This document shows, one piece after another, positions 1 through 7,249 of a stretch of 14,365 nucleotides of DNA. The notes below the pieces were generated by a model. It was not told the origin of the DNA. It ran no database searches and worked only from the letters and a program-made list of their open reading frames with translations. Each line of letters opens with the position of its first letter. Position 1 is the first letter of the stretch. Location of the stretch: the NCBI GenBank assembly GCA_004292705.1, contig RDXA01000361.1, positions 1-14,365 of the forward strand, written 5' to 3'. The stretch is from Sphingomonadales bacterium (GTDB lineage Bacteria; Pseudomonadota; Alphaproteobacteria; Sphingomonadales; Sphingomonadaceae). Made by a program: the position numbers and the translations under genes.

Positions 1-1
1 T

Positions 2-700
2 GCTTACGGCGCCAACGTCAATCAGATGATCGAAGGCGGCGTCTGGGCCGATCCCGATGAACTGGCGAACGCCTTCGAGATCAACAAGGGCTTTGCCTAT
101 GGGGTCTCGGGCAAGCCGGTGCAGCAGCGCGAATTGCTGCAAAGCGCGCTCTCGACCGTCGATTTCACCTATCAGAACCTCGAAAGCGTCGAGCTCGGGA
201 TCAATGATGTCGACCAATATGTCGACGGCCTTGGCGGCGTGACCCGCTCGGTCGCGCGGGCCAAGGGGGCCGAGACCCCGGTCTACATCCTCGATGCGAC
301 GCGCGGCACCACCAAGGTGCGCACGCTGTCGGAACAGATCGACCTCGAAGCGCGCACCCGCACGCTGAACCCCAAGTGGTTCGAAGGCCTGCTCGAGCAC
401 GGCTACGAAGGTGTCCGCCAGATCGAGGGCCATGTGACCAGCACGCTCGGGTGGTCCGCCACCACCGGGCAGGTCGCGCCTTGGGTCTACCAGAAGATTT
501 CCGAGACCTTCGTGCTCGATGCCGACATGCGTCGGCGCCTGTCCGAACTCAATCCCAAGAGCGCAGGGCGCGTGGCGGGGCGCTTGCTCGAAGCCTGCGA
601 CCGCAACCTCTGGGCACCCGACGAAGCGACGCTCGCGGCCTTGCGTGAAGCCAATGACGAGCTGGAGGACCGCCTCGAAGGCGTGTTCCCGGCGGAATGA
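2..700 (+). CDS. bchH: Magnesium chelatase subunit H (C-terminal 232 residues, 5' truncated by window edge)
   Basis: BchH is the large porphyrin-binding subunit of the ATP-dependent Mg-chelatase. With BchI and BchD it inserts Mg2+ into protoporphyrin IX, the first committed step of bacteriochlorophyll synthesis. The reading frame is open from base 2 and enters mid-protein (AYGANVNQMIEGG). It contains family-typical C-terminal stretches: KGFAYG, GKPVQQ, YQNLESVELG, LNPKWFEG, HGYEGVRQIE, GWSATTGQV and a terminal ELEDRLEGV. BchH is usually about 1,200 residues, so only the last fifth is here and the true start lies outside the window. The stop is 18 bases before bchL, whose Shine-Dalgarno-like AGAGGGA lies in that gap. 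Identification is by recognised conserved sequence and is supported by the bchL-bchM neighbours. The ATG at 26 is internal, not a start. Confidence 0.95.
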   Translation, partial: AYGANVNQMIEGGVWADPDELANAFEINKGFAYGVSGKPVQQRELLQSALSTVDFTYQNLESVELGINDVDQYVDGLGGVTRSVARAKGAETPVYILDATRGTTKVRTLSEQIDLEARTRTLNPKWFEGLLEHGYEGVRQIEGHVTSTLGWSATTGQVAPWVYQKISETFVLDADMRRRLSELNPKSAGRVAGRLLEACDRNLWAPDEATLAALREANDELEDRLEGVFPAE

Positions 701-718
701 CCAGAGGGATCTGACGAA

Positions 719-1615
719 ATGAACCTGCACAGCCCATCATCCAGCTTCAACCCGCCCGACGGCGAAGGCTCGGTCCAGGTCGCGCTTGATCCGGCCGACA
801 AGATCAAGGGCGCCAAGGTCTTTGCGGTCTATGGCAAAGGCGGGATCGGGAAGTCGACCACCTCGTCGAACCTCTCGGCCGCCTTCTCGAAGCTTGGTCA
901 CCGCGTGCTCCAGATCGGCTGCGATCCCAAGCATGACAGCACCTTCACGCTGACCAAGAAGCTGATGCCGACGGTGATCGACGTGCTCGAAACGGTCGAA
1001 TTCCACGCCGAGGAACTGCGGCCCGAGGACTACATGTTCGAAGGCTATAACGGCGTGATGTGCGTCGAGGCAGGCGGGCCTCCGGCAGGCACCGGCTGCG
1101 GCGGCTATGTGGTCGGGCAGACGGTGAAGCTGCTGAAGCAGCACCACCTGCTCGAAGAAACCGATGTGGTGATCTTCGACGTGCTGGGCGATGTGGTGTG
1201 CGGCGGCTTTGCAGCACCCCTGCAACATGCCGAACGCGCACTGGTGGTGGCGGCGAACGATTTCGACAGCATCTTCGCCATGAACCGCATCGTCGCGGCG
1301 ATCGCGGCGAAATCGAAGAACTACGATGTGCGCCTCGCCGGCGTGGTCGCCAACCGCAGCAAGGACACCGACGAGATCGATCGCTTCTGCGAGAAGGTCG
1401 GCATGCCGCGCCTTGCGCATTTCCGCGACGTCGATGCGATCCGCCGCTCGCGCCTCAAGAAGTGCACCTTGTTCGAAATGGGCGACGATCCTGAAGTGAT
1501 CGCTGCGCAGGACGAATATCTGCGCCTCGCCGCGATGCTGTGGGCCGGAGTCGATCCTTCCAAGGCCCAGCCGATGAAGGACCGCGACATCTTCGACTTC
1601 CTGGGGTTCGAATAA
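719..1615 (+). CDS. bchL: Dark-operative protochlorophyllide reductase iron-sulfur ATP-binding protein BchL
   Basis: BchL is the NifH-like homodimeric reductase that passes electrons, coupled to ATP hydrolysis, to the BchN-BchB complex for reduction of ring D of protochlorophyllide. The 298-residue product matches the family size. It shows the deviant Walker A loop GKGGIGKS at residues 39-46. By alignment to NifH, the [4Fe-4S] cluster ligands are Cys127 (GTGCGGY) and Cys161 (DVLGDVVCGG). The N-terminal 30 residues are a variable extension. The start is ATG 719, with AGAGGGA at 703-709. The stop TAA shares its last base with the bchM start (TAATG), so the two are probably translationally coupled. 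The partner genes bchN and bchB are not in the window; in this type of cluster they normally lie upstream of bchH. Confidence 0.97.
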   Translation: MNLHSPSSSFNPPDGEGSVQVALDPADKIKGAKVFAVYGKGGIGKSTTSSNLSAAFSKLGHRVLQIGCDPKHDSTFTLTKKLMPTVIDVLETVEFHAEELRPEDYMFEGYNGVMCVEAGGPPAGTGCGGYVVGQTVKLLKQHHLLEETDVVIFDVLGDVVCGGFAAPLQHAERALVVAANDFDSIFAMNRIVAAIAAKSKNYDVRLAGVVANRSKDTDEIDRFCEKVGMPRLAHFRDVDAIRRSRLKKCTLFEMGDDPEVIAAQDEYLRLAAMLWAGVDPSKAQPMKDRDIFDFLGFE

Positions 1616-2319
1616 TGGCGAGCCGCAATTTCTCCGAATACGACACCCGCCGCGAGGCGCTGGCGACCTATTTCGACAGCACCGCGCGTCAGGCGTGGAT
1701 CGATCTGACATCCGACGCCAAGGTCTCCGGCATCCGCGCCACCGTGCGCGCCGGGCGCGATGCGATGCGGGCGACCTTGCTCGATTGGCTGCCGACCGAT
1801 CTGAGGCGCACCAAGGTTCTCGATGCCGGATGCGGCACCGGCTCGCTCTCGGTCGCTGCGGCCTGCCGGGGTGCGGAAGTCACCGGGATCGATGTCGCCG
1901 CGGGGCTGGTCGAAGTCGCACGTGAACGCACCCCGTCTTTCATCGGCCACGGGCGCATTCACTGGAAAAGCGGTGACATGCTCGATCCCGCGCTGGGCAC
2001 CTTTGCCCATGTCGTCGCCATGGATTCGCTGATCCATTACCAACCCGAAGATCTGGTCGCCGCGCTGACCGAGTTGGCACAGCGCACCACCGGCACCATC
2101 CTGTTCACCTTCGCACCGCGCACAAAGCTGCTGAGCGCGATGCACGAAGTCGGCAAGTTCTTTCCCAAGTCCGACCGCTCGCCCGCAATCGTGCCCACCG
2201 CCGAGGGCGATCTGCGTGAGCGGCTCTCCCGGCTCCAGGGTTGGAGCATCGGGCGCACCCAGCGCATCCAGTCAGGGTTCTACACGTCACAGGCGCTTGA
2301 GCTGGTGAGGCACGGATGA
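1615..2319 (+). CDS. bchM: Magnesium-protoporphyrin IX methyltransferase BchM
   Basis: BchM transfers a methyl group from S-adenosylmethionine to the ring C propionate of Mg-protoporphyrin IX, producing the monomethyl ester used by AcsF. The 234-residue product begins MASRNFSEYDTRREAL and has the SAM-binding motif I VLDAGCGTG at residues 68-76, followed by an acidic-ended strand (TGIDVA). It also has the family-like segment AMDSLIHYQPEDL. The frame stays open upstream to an ATG at 1540, but that would sit inside bchL. ATG 1615, overlapping the bchL stop by one base, gives the normal family length and N-terminus. The 3' end overlaps the lhaA start by ATGA. Confidence 0.95.
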   Translation: MASRNFSEYDTRREALATYFDSTARQAWIDLTSDAKVSGIRATVRAGRDAMRATLLDWLPTDLRRTKVLDAGCGTGSLSVAAACRGAEVTGIDVAAGLVEVARERTPSFIGHGRIHWKSGDMLDPALGTFAHVVAMDSLIHYQPEDLVAALTELAQRTTGTILFTFAPRTKLLSAMHEVGKFFPKSDRSPAIVPTAEGDLRERLSRLQGWSIGRTQRIQSGFYTSQALELVRHG

Positions 2320-3755
2320 CGCGTCCGGTCCGCCCTGCTGCGCCGCATTGGACGGAGGTGGCCTTCCGCCTCCTTCCGTTTGCGGATGCGGCGAGCGTGG
2401 ACCTGCCGCTGCCACGCCTGCTGCGTCTGGCGCTCTTCCAAGTGAGCGTGGGCATGGCGATGGTATTGCTCAATGGCACCTTGAACCGGGTTATGGTGGT
2501 AGAGCTCGGCACGCCGACCTGGCTGGTGGCGCTGCTGATCGCGGTGCCGCTGCTGGTCGCCCCGTTCCGCGCCTTGATCGGGCACAAGTCCGACACCCAC
2601 CGCTCGGTGCTCGGCTGGCGGCGGGTACCCTATATCTGGTTTGGCACCATGATGCAGTTCGGGGGCCTTGCCATCATGCCCTTCGCATTGCTGCTGCTGG
2701 ATGTGCCTGATCGCTTCGAACTTGGCCTCGTTGCTGCGACAGCGGCGTTCCTGCTGACCGGCACCGGGTTCCATGTGACCCAGACCGCAGGGCTTGCGCT
2801 GGCGACCGACCTTGCGCCCGAGGACAAGCGGCCGCGCGCGGTGGCACTGCTTTATGTGATGCTGCTGGTCGGCATGATGTTCGCAGCCTTTGTGATCGGC
2901 GGCATCCTTGCCGATTATTCGGCCACCAAGCTGGTGCAGGTAATCCAGGGCTGCGCGGTGCTGACGATCATCCTCAATCTTACCGCCCTGTGGAAGCAGG
3001 AAGCGCGCAACCCCGTAGTGACCGCGCATAATCGCGAAACGCCGAGCTTCTCTGAACTCTGGCACGCTTTCGTCAGAAGCGGGCGCAATGCCCGGCTGCT
3101 CACCGCAATCGGGATCGGCGCAGCCGGATTTGCCATGCAGGACGCCTTGCTCGAACCCTATGGCGGCGAGATTCTCGGCCTGTCGGTGGGAGCGACCACG
3201 GGGCTGACCGGGGCTTGGGCGCTGGGTTCGCTGGTGGGCTTCATGCTCTCGGGCCGGGCTTTGGCGCGCGGGTGGGACCCGCTGCGGCTGGCTGGCGCCG
3301 GGCTGGTGATCGGGATCAACGCCTTTCTGCTGGTGCTGTTTGCCGGACCCTTCGCTGCGCCGGTGATGCTGTATGCGGGCGCGCTTGCCATCGGCGTCGG
3401 GCTCGGACTGTTCTCGGTCGGCACCCTGATGGAGGCGATGAGCCTTGCCAAGACCGAGTCCGCAGGCCTTGCGCTGGGCGCGTGGGGCGCGGTGCAGGCC
3501 ACCTGTGCCGGCCTTGGCATTGCCGTCGGAGGCCTGCTGCGCGATGGTGTCGCTGCGCTTGTGCAGAGCGACGCCGCCACCGCCAGCATGGCGATGCGCG
3601 CCACCGGCTATGCCACGGTCTACATTTTCGAGATTGCCTTGCTGCTGATCGGCCTTGCCGCAATCGGCCCGCTGGTCGGCCATCAGCGCCGCCTGCCGAG
3701 CGAAGCAGAAGACCCCTCCGCCCAGCCCTTTGGCCTGATGGAGTTTCCGACATGA
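2316..3755 (+). CDS. lhaA: LhaA-type light-harvesting 1 assembly protein (BCD/PucC-family membrane protein)
   Basis: LhaA belongs to the bacteriochlorophyll-delivery (PucC/LhaA) branch of the major facilitator superfamily and promotes LH1 assembly in the inner membrane. The 479-residue product is a polytopic membrane protein with about 12 hydrophobic segments, for example near residues 45-65, 68-86, 106-128, 137-160, 177-199, 265-285, 325-345 and 432-454. Family-typical sequence includes RLLRLALFQVSVGM, LNRVMVVELG, APFRALIGHKSD, HRSVLGWRRVPYIWFG and TDLAPEDKRPRAV. A soluble N-terminal stretch of about 35 residues is normal for the family. The ATG at 2316 overlaps the bchM stop by four bases. 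In purple bacteria the transcript running through lhaA into puhA is a classic photosynthesis superoperon, so promoter elements for puhA may lie inside this gene. That is an inference; none were identified here. Confidence 0.93.
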   Translation: MTRPVRPAAPHWTEVAFRLLPFADAASVDLPLPRLLRLALFQVSVGMAMVLLNGTLNRVMVVELGTPTWLVALLIAVPLLVAPFRALIGHKSDTHRSVLGWRRVPYIWFGTMMQFGGLAIMPFALLLLDVPDRFELGLVAATAAFLLTGTGFHVTQTAGLALATDLAPEDKRPRAVALLYVMLLVGMMFAAFVIGGILADYSATKLVQVIQGCAVLTIILNLTALWKQEARNPVVTAHNRETPSFSELWHAFVRSGRNARLLTAIGIGAAGFAMQDALLEPYGGEILGLSVGATTGLTGAWALGSLVGFMLSGRALARGWDPLRLAGAGLVIGINAFLLVLFAGPFAAPVMLYAGALAIGVGLGLFSVGTLMEAMSLAKTESAGLALGAWGAVQATCAGLGIAVGGLLRDGVAALVQSDAATASMAMRATGYATVYIFEIALLLIGLAAIGPLVGHQRRLPSEAEDPSAQPFGLMEFPT

Positions 3756-3832
3756 TTACCTGTGCCCGCCCGTCCCGTACTTTGCCCGGCTCCGCCTCAG
3801 CCGGTGTATTCCATGAGAGGAATGTGAAATGA
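3752..3832 (+). CDS. Possible 26-residue leader or coupling peptide between lhaA and puhA
   Basis: This 26-codon ORF starts MITCARPSRT and ends HERNVK. It exactly bridges the only sizeable gap between lhaA and puhA. Its ATG overlaps the lhaA stop as ATGA (3752-3755), and its TGA overlaps the puhA start as ATGA (3829-3832). GGAG at 3740-3743 lies eight bases before its ATG, which is a usable ribosome-binding site. The peptide has no recognisable domain, no hydrophobic segment and a basic, Ser/Pro-rich composition. It could couple translation of puhA to lhaA, act as a leader, or be a chance opening in GC-rich DNA. Nothing in the sequence suggests that the peptide itself has a function. Confidence 0.3.
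   Translation: MITCARPSRTLPGSASAGVFHERNVK
3786..3804 (+). other. Intercistronic hairpin upstream of puhA
   Basis: CCGGCT at 3786-3791 and AGCCGG at 3799-3804 form a perfect 6-bp GC-rich stem with a 7-base loop. It lies 10 bases before the puhA Shine-Dalgarno sequence (GAGAGGA, 3815-3821). There is no T-run after it, so it is not a typical terminator. Intercistronic hairpins in other phototroph operons influence mRNA processing and stability; a similar role here is inference. Confidence 0.35.
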
Positions 3833-4635
3833 ACGCTGCCTATATCGTCGGCACCTTCGATGTTGCCGAGCTCGCCTTCCTGCTGTTCTTCGGATTTTTC
3901 GTCGCGCTGGTGTTTTACCTGAACAAGGAAAGCCGCCGCGAAGGTTATCCGCTTGAGGACGAGGAGACCGGCAAAGTCCATCCCGGCAGCCTGTTCGATG
4001 GCGACAAGAAGAGCTTCCAGCTGCCCCACGGTCGCGGCACTTATGTGCCCGAAGACGTTGCCCGCGACGACATCAACGTCGCGGGGGTGCAGTCCTTCAA
4101 GTCCGCCGGCGCGCCCTGGGTGCCGACTGGTGATGCAATGAAGGACGGCATGGGCCCGGCGGCGTTTGCCAACCGTTCGAAGTATCCCGATCTCACTTTC
4201 GACGGTCGCCCGCGCATCGTCCCGATCGCACAGAGCCACGAACTGATCGTCTCGCCCAATGATCCGCAGCTGATCGGCTGGCCGGTGATGGCAGCAGACA
4301 AGCAGATGGTCGGCAAGGTCAGCGACATCTGGGTCGATCAGGCTGAACACCTGATCCGCTACCTCGAAGTCGAAACCACCACCGGCAAGAAGGTGCTGGC
4401 ACCGATGATGGTGGCTGTGGTGCACGGCAACAGCCTGATCGACGCGATGCTGCCCATCATCGAAGAGAAGCCCAAATTCGTCGAGATCGACGCGATTACG
4501 GCCGCGCAGTTCGAGGATGCGCCGATGCTGGAAACCGCTGGCATCATCACCCGCTACGAAGAAGACCGCGTCCAGGCCTATTTCGGCGGCGGTTACATGT
4601 ATGCCACTCCGGAAAGGTCGGAAGCATGGATCTGA
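3829..4635 (+). CDS. puhA: Photosynthetic reaction centre H subunit
   Basis: PuhA is the H subunit of the type-2 reaction centre. It caps the L/M core on the cytoplasmic side and helps deliver protons to the secondary quinone. The 268-residue product has a short N-terminal periplasmic piece, one transmembrane helix at about residues 12-30 (AELAFLLFFGFFVALVFYL), and a cytoplasmic domain with a PRC-barrel-like segment at about residues 148-200 (LIGWPVMAADK, GKVSDIWVDQAEHLIRYLEVE). The FDGRPRIVPIA motif is typical of the family. The start ATG 3829 has a strong Shine-Dalgarno GAGAGGA with 7-base spacing, the best in this block, which suits a structural protein needed in larger amounts. Its 3' end overlaps puhB by 10 bases. 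Confidence 0.97.
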   Translation: MNAAYIVGTFDVAELAFLLFFGFFVALVFYLNKESRREGYPLEDEETGKVHPGSLFDGDKKSFQLPHGRGTYVPEDVARDDINVAGVQSFKSAGAPWVPTGDAMKDGMGPAAFANRSKYPDLTFDGRPRIVPIAQSHELIVSPNDPQLIGWPVMAADKQMVGKVSDIWVDQAEHLIRYLEVETTTGKKVLAPMMVAVVHGNSLIDAMLPIIEEKPKFVEIDAITAAQFEDAPMLETAGIITRYEEDRVQAYFGGGYMYATPERSEAWI

Positions 4636-5387
4636 AGCACGCAGCCGATGCGGCAGCGACGGCAACGTCGCTGACCGCCGGGATTGATCACGCCGAGCTC
4701 GAGAATGACGGGCCCAAGGCGTTCGGTGATCGCATCGGCACACCTGCCCCCGATGAAAAGGTGCTGTGGAAAGGCCGTCCGGCGCTCGGCCTTCTGGCGC
4801 GAACGGCGTTCCATGCTCACAAGGCCGGGGCCTACATGGCCGCGTTGTCGGTGATCGCGCTGATAACAGGCAACACCACAGCGGCGATGGTCGTCGCGGG
4901 GCTCGGGGTGGTGCTTGTTGGCCTGCTCTATGTGCTCGCTTGGGCAAACGCGCGCAGCACGCTCTACATTCTCACCGATGCGCGAATGATCATGCGCATC
5001 GGGGTAGCGATCGAGACGCGGATCAACATTCCGCTGAAGCAGGTGAAGGCCGCCCATTTCCGCCCGCGCGGTGATGGTCATGGCGACATTGCCTTCGAAG
5101 TGGCCGGCGAACGGCTGCTCAGCACGCTGCTGCTGTGGCCGCATGTGCGCCCGTTCCATTACAAAATGCCCCAGCCGATGCTGCGCGCCGTACCCGAAGC
5201 GGCTGCGCTCGCGCAGATGATCGCCGAGGCCCGCGCGCAATATGGCGCAATCGAGCGTAATTTGACCGAGATCAAGGAAGCCGCCCCGGCCAGCGCCCAA
5301 CACGGATCGCAAGCTCCGGCCGCTGCCGGGCGTCTCGCACCGGTTCTGCACCGCAACGAGCAGGGTCTTGAGGGAGCACCGGCATGA
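4626..5387 (+). CDS. puhB: Photosynthetic complex assembly protein PuhB
   Basis: PuhB is an inner-membrane assembly factor for the reaction centre, described in Rhodobacter capsulatus. The 253-residue product has a poorly conserved N-terminus, then PDEKVLWKGRP at residues 42-52. Two hydrophobic segments follow at about 66-81 and 84-106. After them comes a bacterial PH-like domain beginning ARSTLYILTDARMIMRIGVAIE (roughly 109-130) and continuing with INIPLKQV and IAFEVAGE. The C-terminal 40 residues are Ala/Pro-rich and probably disordered. The start ATG 4626 lies inside the puhA end (10-base overlap) with GGAAAGG just upstream; a later start is possible because the first 40 residues look variable. 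The 3' end overlaps puhC by ATGA. Confidence 0.92.
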   Translation: MDLKHAADAAATATSLTAGIDHAELENDGPKAFGDRIGTPAPDEKVLWKGRPALGLLARTAFHAHKAGAYMAALSVIALITGNTTAAMVVAGLGVVLVGLLYVLAWANARSTLYILTDARMIMRIGVAIETRINIPLKQVKAAHFRPRGDGHGDIAFEVAGERLLSTLLLWPHVRPFHYKMPQPMLRAVPEAAALAQMIAEARAQYGAIERNLTEIKEAAPASAQHGSQAPAAAGRLAPVLHRNEQGLEGAPA

Positions 5388-5872
5388 TTGTCCGTGAATA
5401 CGAAAAGGACGAGATCACCGTCCACAAGGCGCCGCTGATGCTGATGGGCGGGATCGTGGCGATCTCGCTGGCGCTGACGGCGGGGGTCAGCCTTGGCTTT
5501 TTCGAGCGCCAGTCCGTGCCGTCCGAAGCGCGCGCCGCTGCCGGTATCACTGCCGAGGCGGAGCGCACCTTGCGCTTCTTCGACGAAGCCGATGGCACAG
5601 TTCGGGTCGAGGACGGCGCCACCGCCGAAGTGCTCGGCCGCTTCGCACCGGGCGAAGGCGGCTTTATCCGCGCCACCGTGCGCAGTCTGGTCCATCAGCG
5701 CCGCATCCGCAATGAAGGGCCTGCGGTGCCTTTCACGCTGACCCGCTGGGAAAACAACACCCTGACGCTCAGCGATCCGGTGACGGGCCGGAGTGTCGAG
5801 GTCAGCTCGTTCGGGCCGGACAACCGCGCCATCTACAACAACCTGCTTCCCGCACGGGCGGAGACGCGCTGA
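5384..5872 (+). CDS. puhC: Photosynthetic complex assembly protein PuhC
   Basis: PuhC is a single-pass membrane protein that aids RC-LH1 assembly; its mechanism is not settled. The 162-residue product has a charged cytoplasmic N-terminus (MIVREYEKDEITVHKAPL), one transmembrane helix at about residues 18-40, and a periplasmic C-terminal domain. Family-like stretches are RTLRFFDEADGTVRVEDGAT, FAPGEGGFIRATVR and FGPDNRAIYNNLL. The length agrees with Rhodobacter PuhC, also about 162 residues. The start overlaps the puhB stop (ATGA) and the stop overlaps the next gene by one base (TGATG), so it is embedded in a translationally coupled string. Confidence 0.93.
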   Translation: MIVREYEKDEITVHKAPLMLMGGIVAISLALTAGVSLGFFERQSVPSEARAAAGITAEAERTLRFFDEADGTVRVEDGATAEVLGRFAPGEGGFIRATVRSLVHQRRIRNEGPAVPFTLTRWENNTLTLSDPVTGRSVEVSSFGPDNRAIYNNLLPARAETR

Positions 5873-6174
5873 TGGCGCTTGCCTTGCTCACCTCGCAATC
5901 CTTCGAGACCCCTTGCACGATCACGGTCGAGCAGAGCTCGGAACACTTTCACGCCCATGTCGAACTGGACGGCGATATCGCGATGGAGCCGGGCGACAAG
6001 GTCCGCGTCCACGGCGCGCCGATCCAGATTCCGTTCGGCACCCGCCAGGTATTTGAGCGCCGCGCGACTGTCACCCGCGCCAGTCCGCTGATGCGCGGAC
6101 TGACCAAAGTCGCCGCCTATTTCGATCTGGCCGAACTCTACGAAGTCAGTTTCAATGCCGGGAGGATCAAATGA
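5872..6174 (+). CDS. Small conserved-position protein between puhC and acsF (candidate BciE-type cyclase accessory protein)
   Basis: The 100-residue soluble protein has no signal peptide or membrane segment. It starts MALALLTSQSFETPC and is rich in short predicted beta segments (PCTITVEQ, FHAHVELDGD, GDKVRVHGAPIQIPFG, QVFERRATVTRA), ending with a probable helix (FDLAELYEVSF). Its start overlaps the puhC stop, and its end overlaps the acsF ATG (ATGA). GGAGG for acsF lies within it at 6161-6165. A small protein, BciE, is known to be required by the AcsF cyclase of alphaproteobacteria such as Rhodobacter sphaeroides. Position, size and coupling to acsF make this gene the leading candidate for that role, but I am inferring this from context and not from a motif I can name. 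It could instead be an unrelated assembly factor. Confidence 0.8.
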   Translation: MALALLTSQSFETPCTITVEQSSEHFHAHVELDGDIAMEPGDKVRVHGAPIQIPFGTRQVFERRATVTRASPLMRGLTKVAAYFDLAELYEVSFNAGRIK

Positions 6175-7232
6175 ACGCCTACAAGCCGATGACCAGCGAA
6201 GAGGCGATGGCGATCGCGACGCAGGACACGATGCTGACCCCGCGCTTCTACACCACCGACTATGACGCACTGGACGCCATCGACGTGAGCCTTGTGCGCC
6301 GCGAGTGGGACGAGCTGATTGCGGATATGGTGGGCGATCCCAACAAGCTGCACTTCAAGCATTCCGACCGCTTCAAGGGTGTGATCGAGGGGCTGGAGCC
6401 TTCGCTGCGGCAGGAGTTCACCGATTTCCTCGTCAGCTCGATGACAAGCGAGTTTTCCGGGTGCGTGCTCTATGCCGAGATCGCCCGGCGCACCAAGAAC
6501 CCTGACGTGAAACAGCTGTTCCGCCTGCTCGCGCGCGATGAGAGCCGCCATGCCGGTTTCATCAACGAAAGCCTGAAGGATGCCGGGATCGGCGTCGATC
6601 TCGGCTATCTGACGAAGACCAAGAAATACACCTACTTCAAGCCGAAGTTCATCTTCTACGCGGTCTATCTGTCCGAGAAGATCGGCTACGCGCGCTACAT
6701 CACGATCTTCCGCCATCTGGCGCGCAACCCGCAGTACAAGTTCCACCCGATCTTCGACTGGTTCGAGGAATGGTGCAACGACGAGTTCCGCCATGGCGAG
6801 GCCTTCGCGATGCTGCTGCGGTCGGACCCCAAGCTGCTCGAGGGCGCCAACAAGCTGTGGGTGCGGTTCTTCCTGCTGTCGGTCTATGCGACGATGTATG
6901 TGCGCGATCACAACCGCCCGGTGTTCCACGCTGCGCTGGGGGTCGATCCGACCGAGTATGACTACAAGGTCTTCGCAATCTGCAACCAGATCAGCCGCCA
7001 GGTCTTCCCGGTCGAACTCGACATCGAAAGCCCCGCCTTCCGCCGCCAGATGGAGAAGCTGCGCCTCGCGGCTGAACGCATCGAAGAGGGCAAGGCGCGC
7101 GGCGGGATTGGCGGTTGGGCACAACGCGTTTCCGGCATGGCCGGCGCGGGCTTCGCTTTCGCCCGGATGTATCTCCAGCGGCCCAAGCCCAATGCCCTGC
7201 CGCAGTCGATCCGGCTCCAACCCGCGTGGTAA
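6171..7232 (+). CDS. acsF: Aerobic magnesium-protoporphyrin IX monomethyl ester (oxidative) cyclase AcsF
   Basis: AcsF is the di-iron, O2-dependent enzyme that builds the fifth (E) ring, giving divinyl-protochlorophyllide from the monomethyl ester made by BchM. The 353-residue product has ferritin-like di-iron ligands: Glu94 (TSEFSG), an ExxH at 124-127 (DESRHAGF) and a second ExxH at 205-208 (NDEFRHGE). Typical sequence includes HFKHSDRF, VLYAEIARRTKNP and FHPIFDWFEEWCNDEFRHG. The start ATG 6171 follows GGAGG at 6161-6165 and overlaps the preceding stop. No anaerobic BchE appears in this window, which fits aerobic bacteriochlorophyll synthesis. The C-terminus is longer than the catalytic core and ends SIRLQPAW. 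Confidence 0.97.
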   Translation: MNAYKPMTSEEAMAIATQDTMLTPRFYTTDYDALDAIDVSLVRREWDELIADMVGDPNKLHFKHSDRFKGVIEGLEPSLRQEFTDFLVSSMTSEFSGCVLYAEIARRTKNPDVKQLFRLLARDESRHAGFINESLKDAGIGVDLGYLTKTKKYTYFKPKFIFYAVYLSEKIGYARYITIFRHLARNPQYKFHPIFDWFEEWCNDEFRHGEAFAMLLRSDPKLLEGANKLWVRFFLLSVYATMYVRDHNRPVFHAALGVDPTEYDYKVFAICNQISRQVFPVELDIESPAFRRQMEKLRLAAERIEEGKARGGIGGWAQRVSGMAGAGFAFARMYLQRPKPNALPQSIRLQPAW

Positions 7233-7249
7233 GCTGGAGCGGCCATATT

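Noticed and set aside
1540..1614. Upstream ATG extension of bchM
   Set aside because: It would lie within bchL and add a non-homologous Arg/Pro-rich segment; the ATG overlapping the bchL stop gives the normal family length.
2280..3683. 467-codon open frame on the minus strand opposite lhaA
   Set aside because: Low-complexity His/Gln/Arg-rich translation with no domain, fully antisense to a recognised membrane protein; an artefact of GC-rich codon bias.
3756..3828. Search for a PpsR/CrtJ site (TGT-N12-ACA) before puhA and in the other intergenic gaps
   Set aside because: No match by eye in 3756-3828, 9273-9674 or 13066-13384; the regulated promoters of the block probably lie upstream of the window.
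3316..4947. 543-codon open frame on the minus strand across lhaA, puhA and puhB
   Set aside because: Spans three recognised genes in antisense and gives an Arg/His-rich sequence with no family resemblance.
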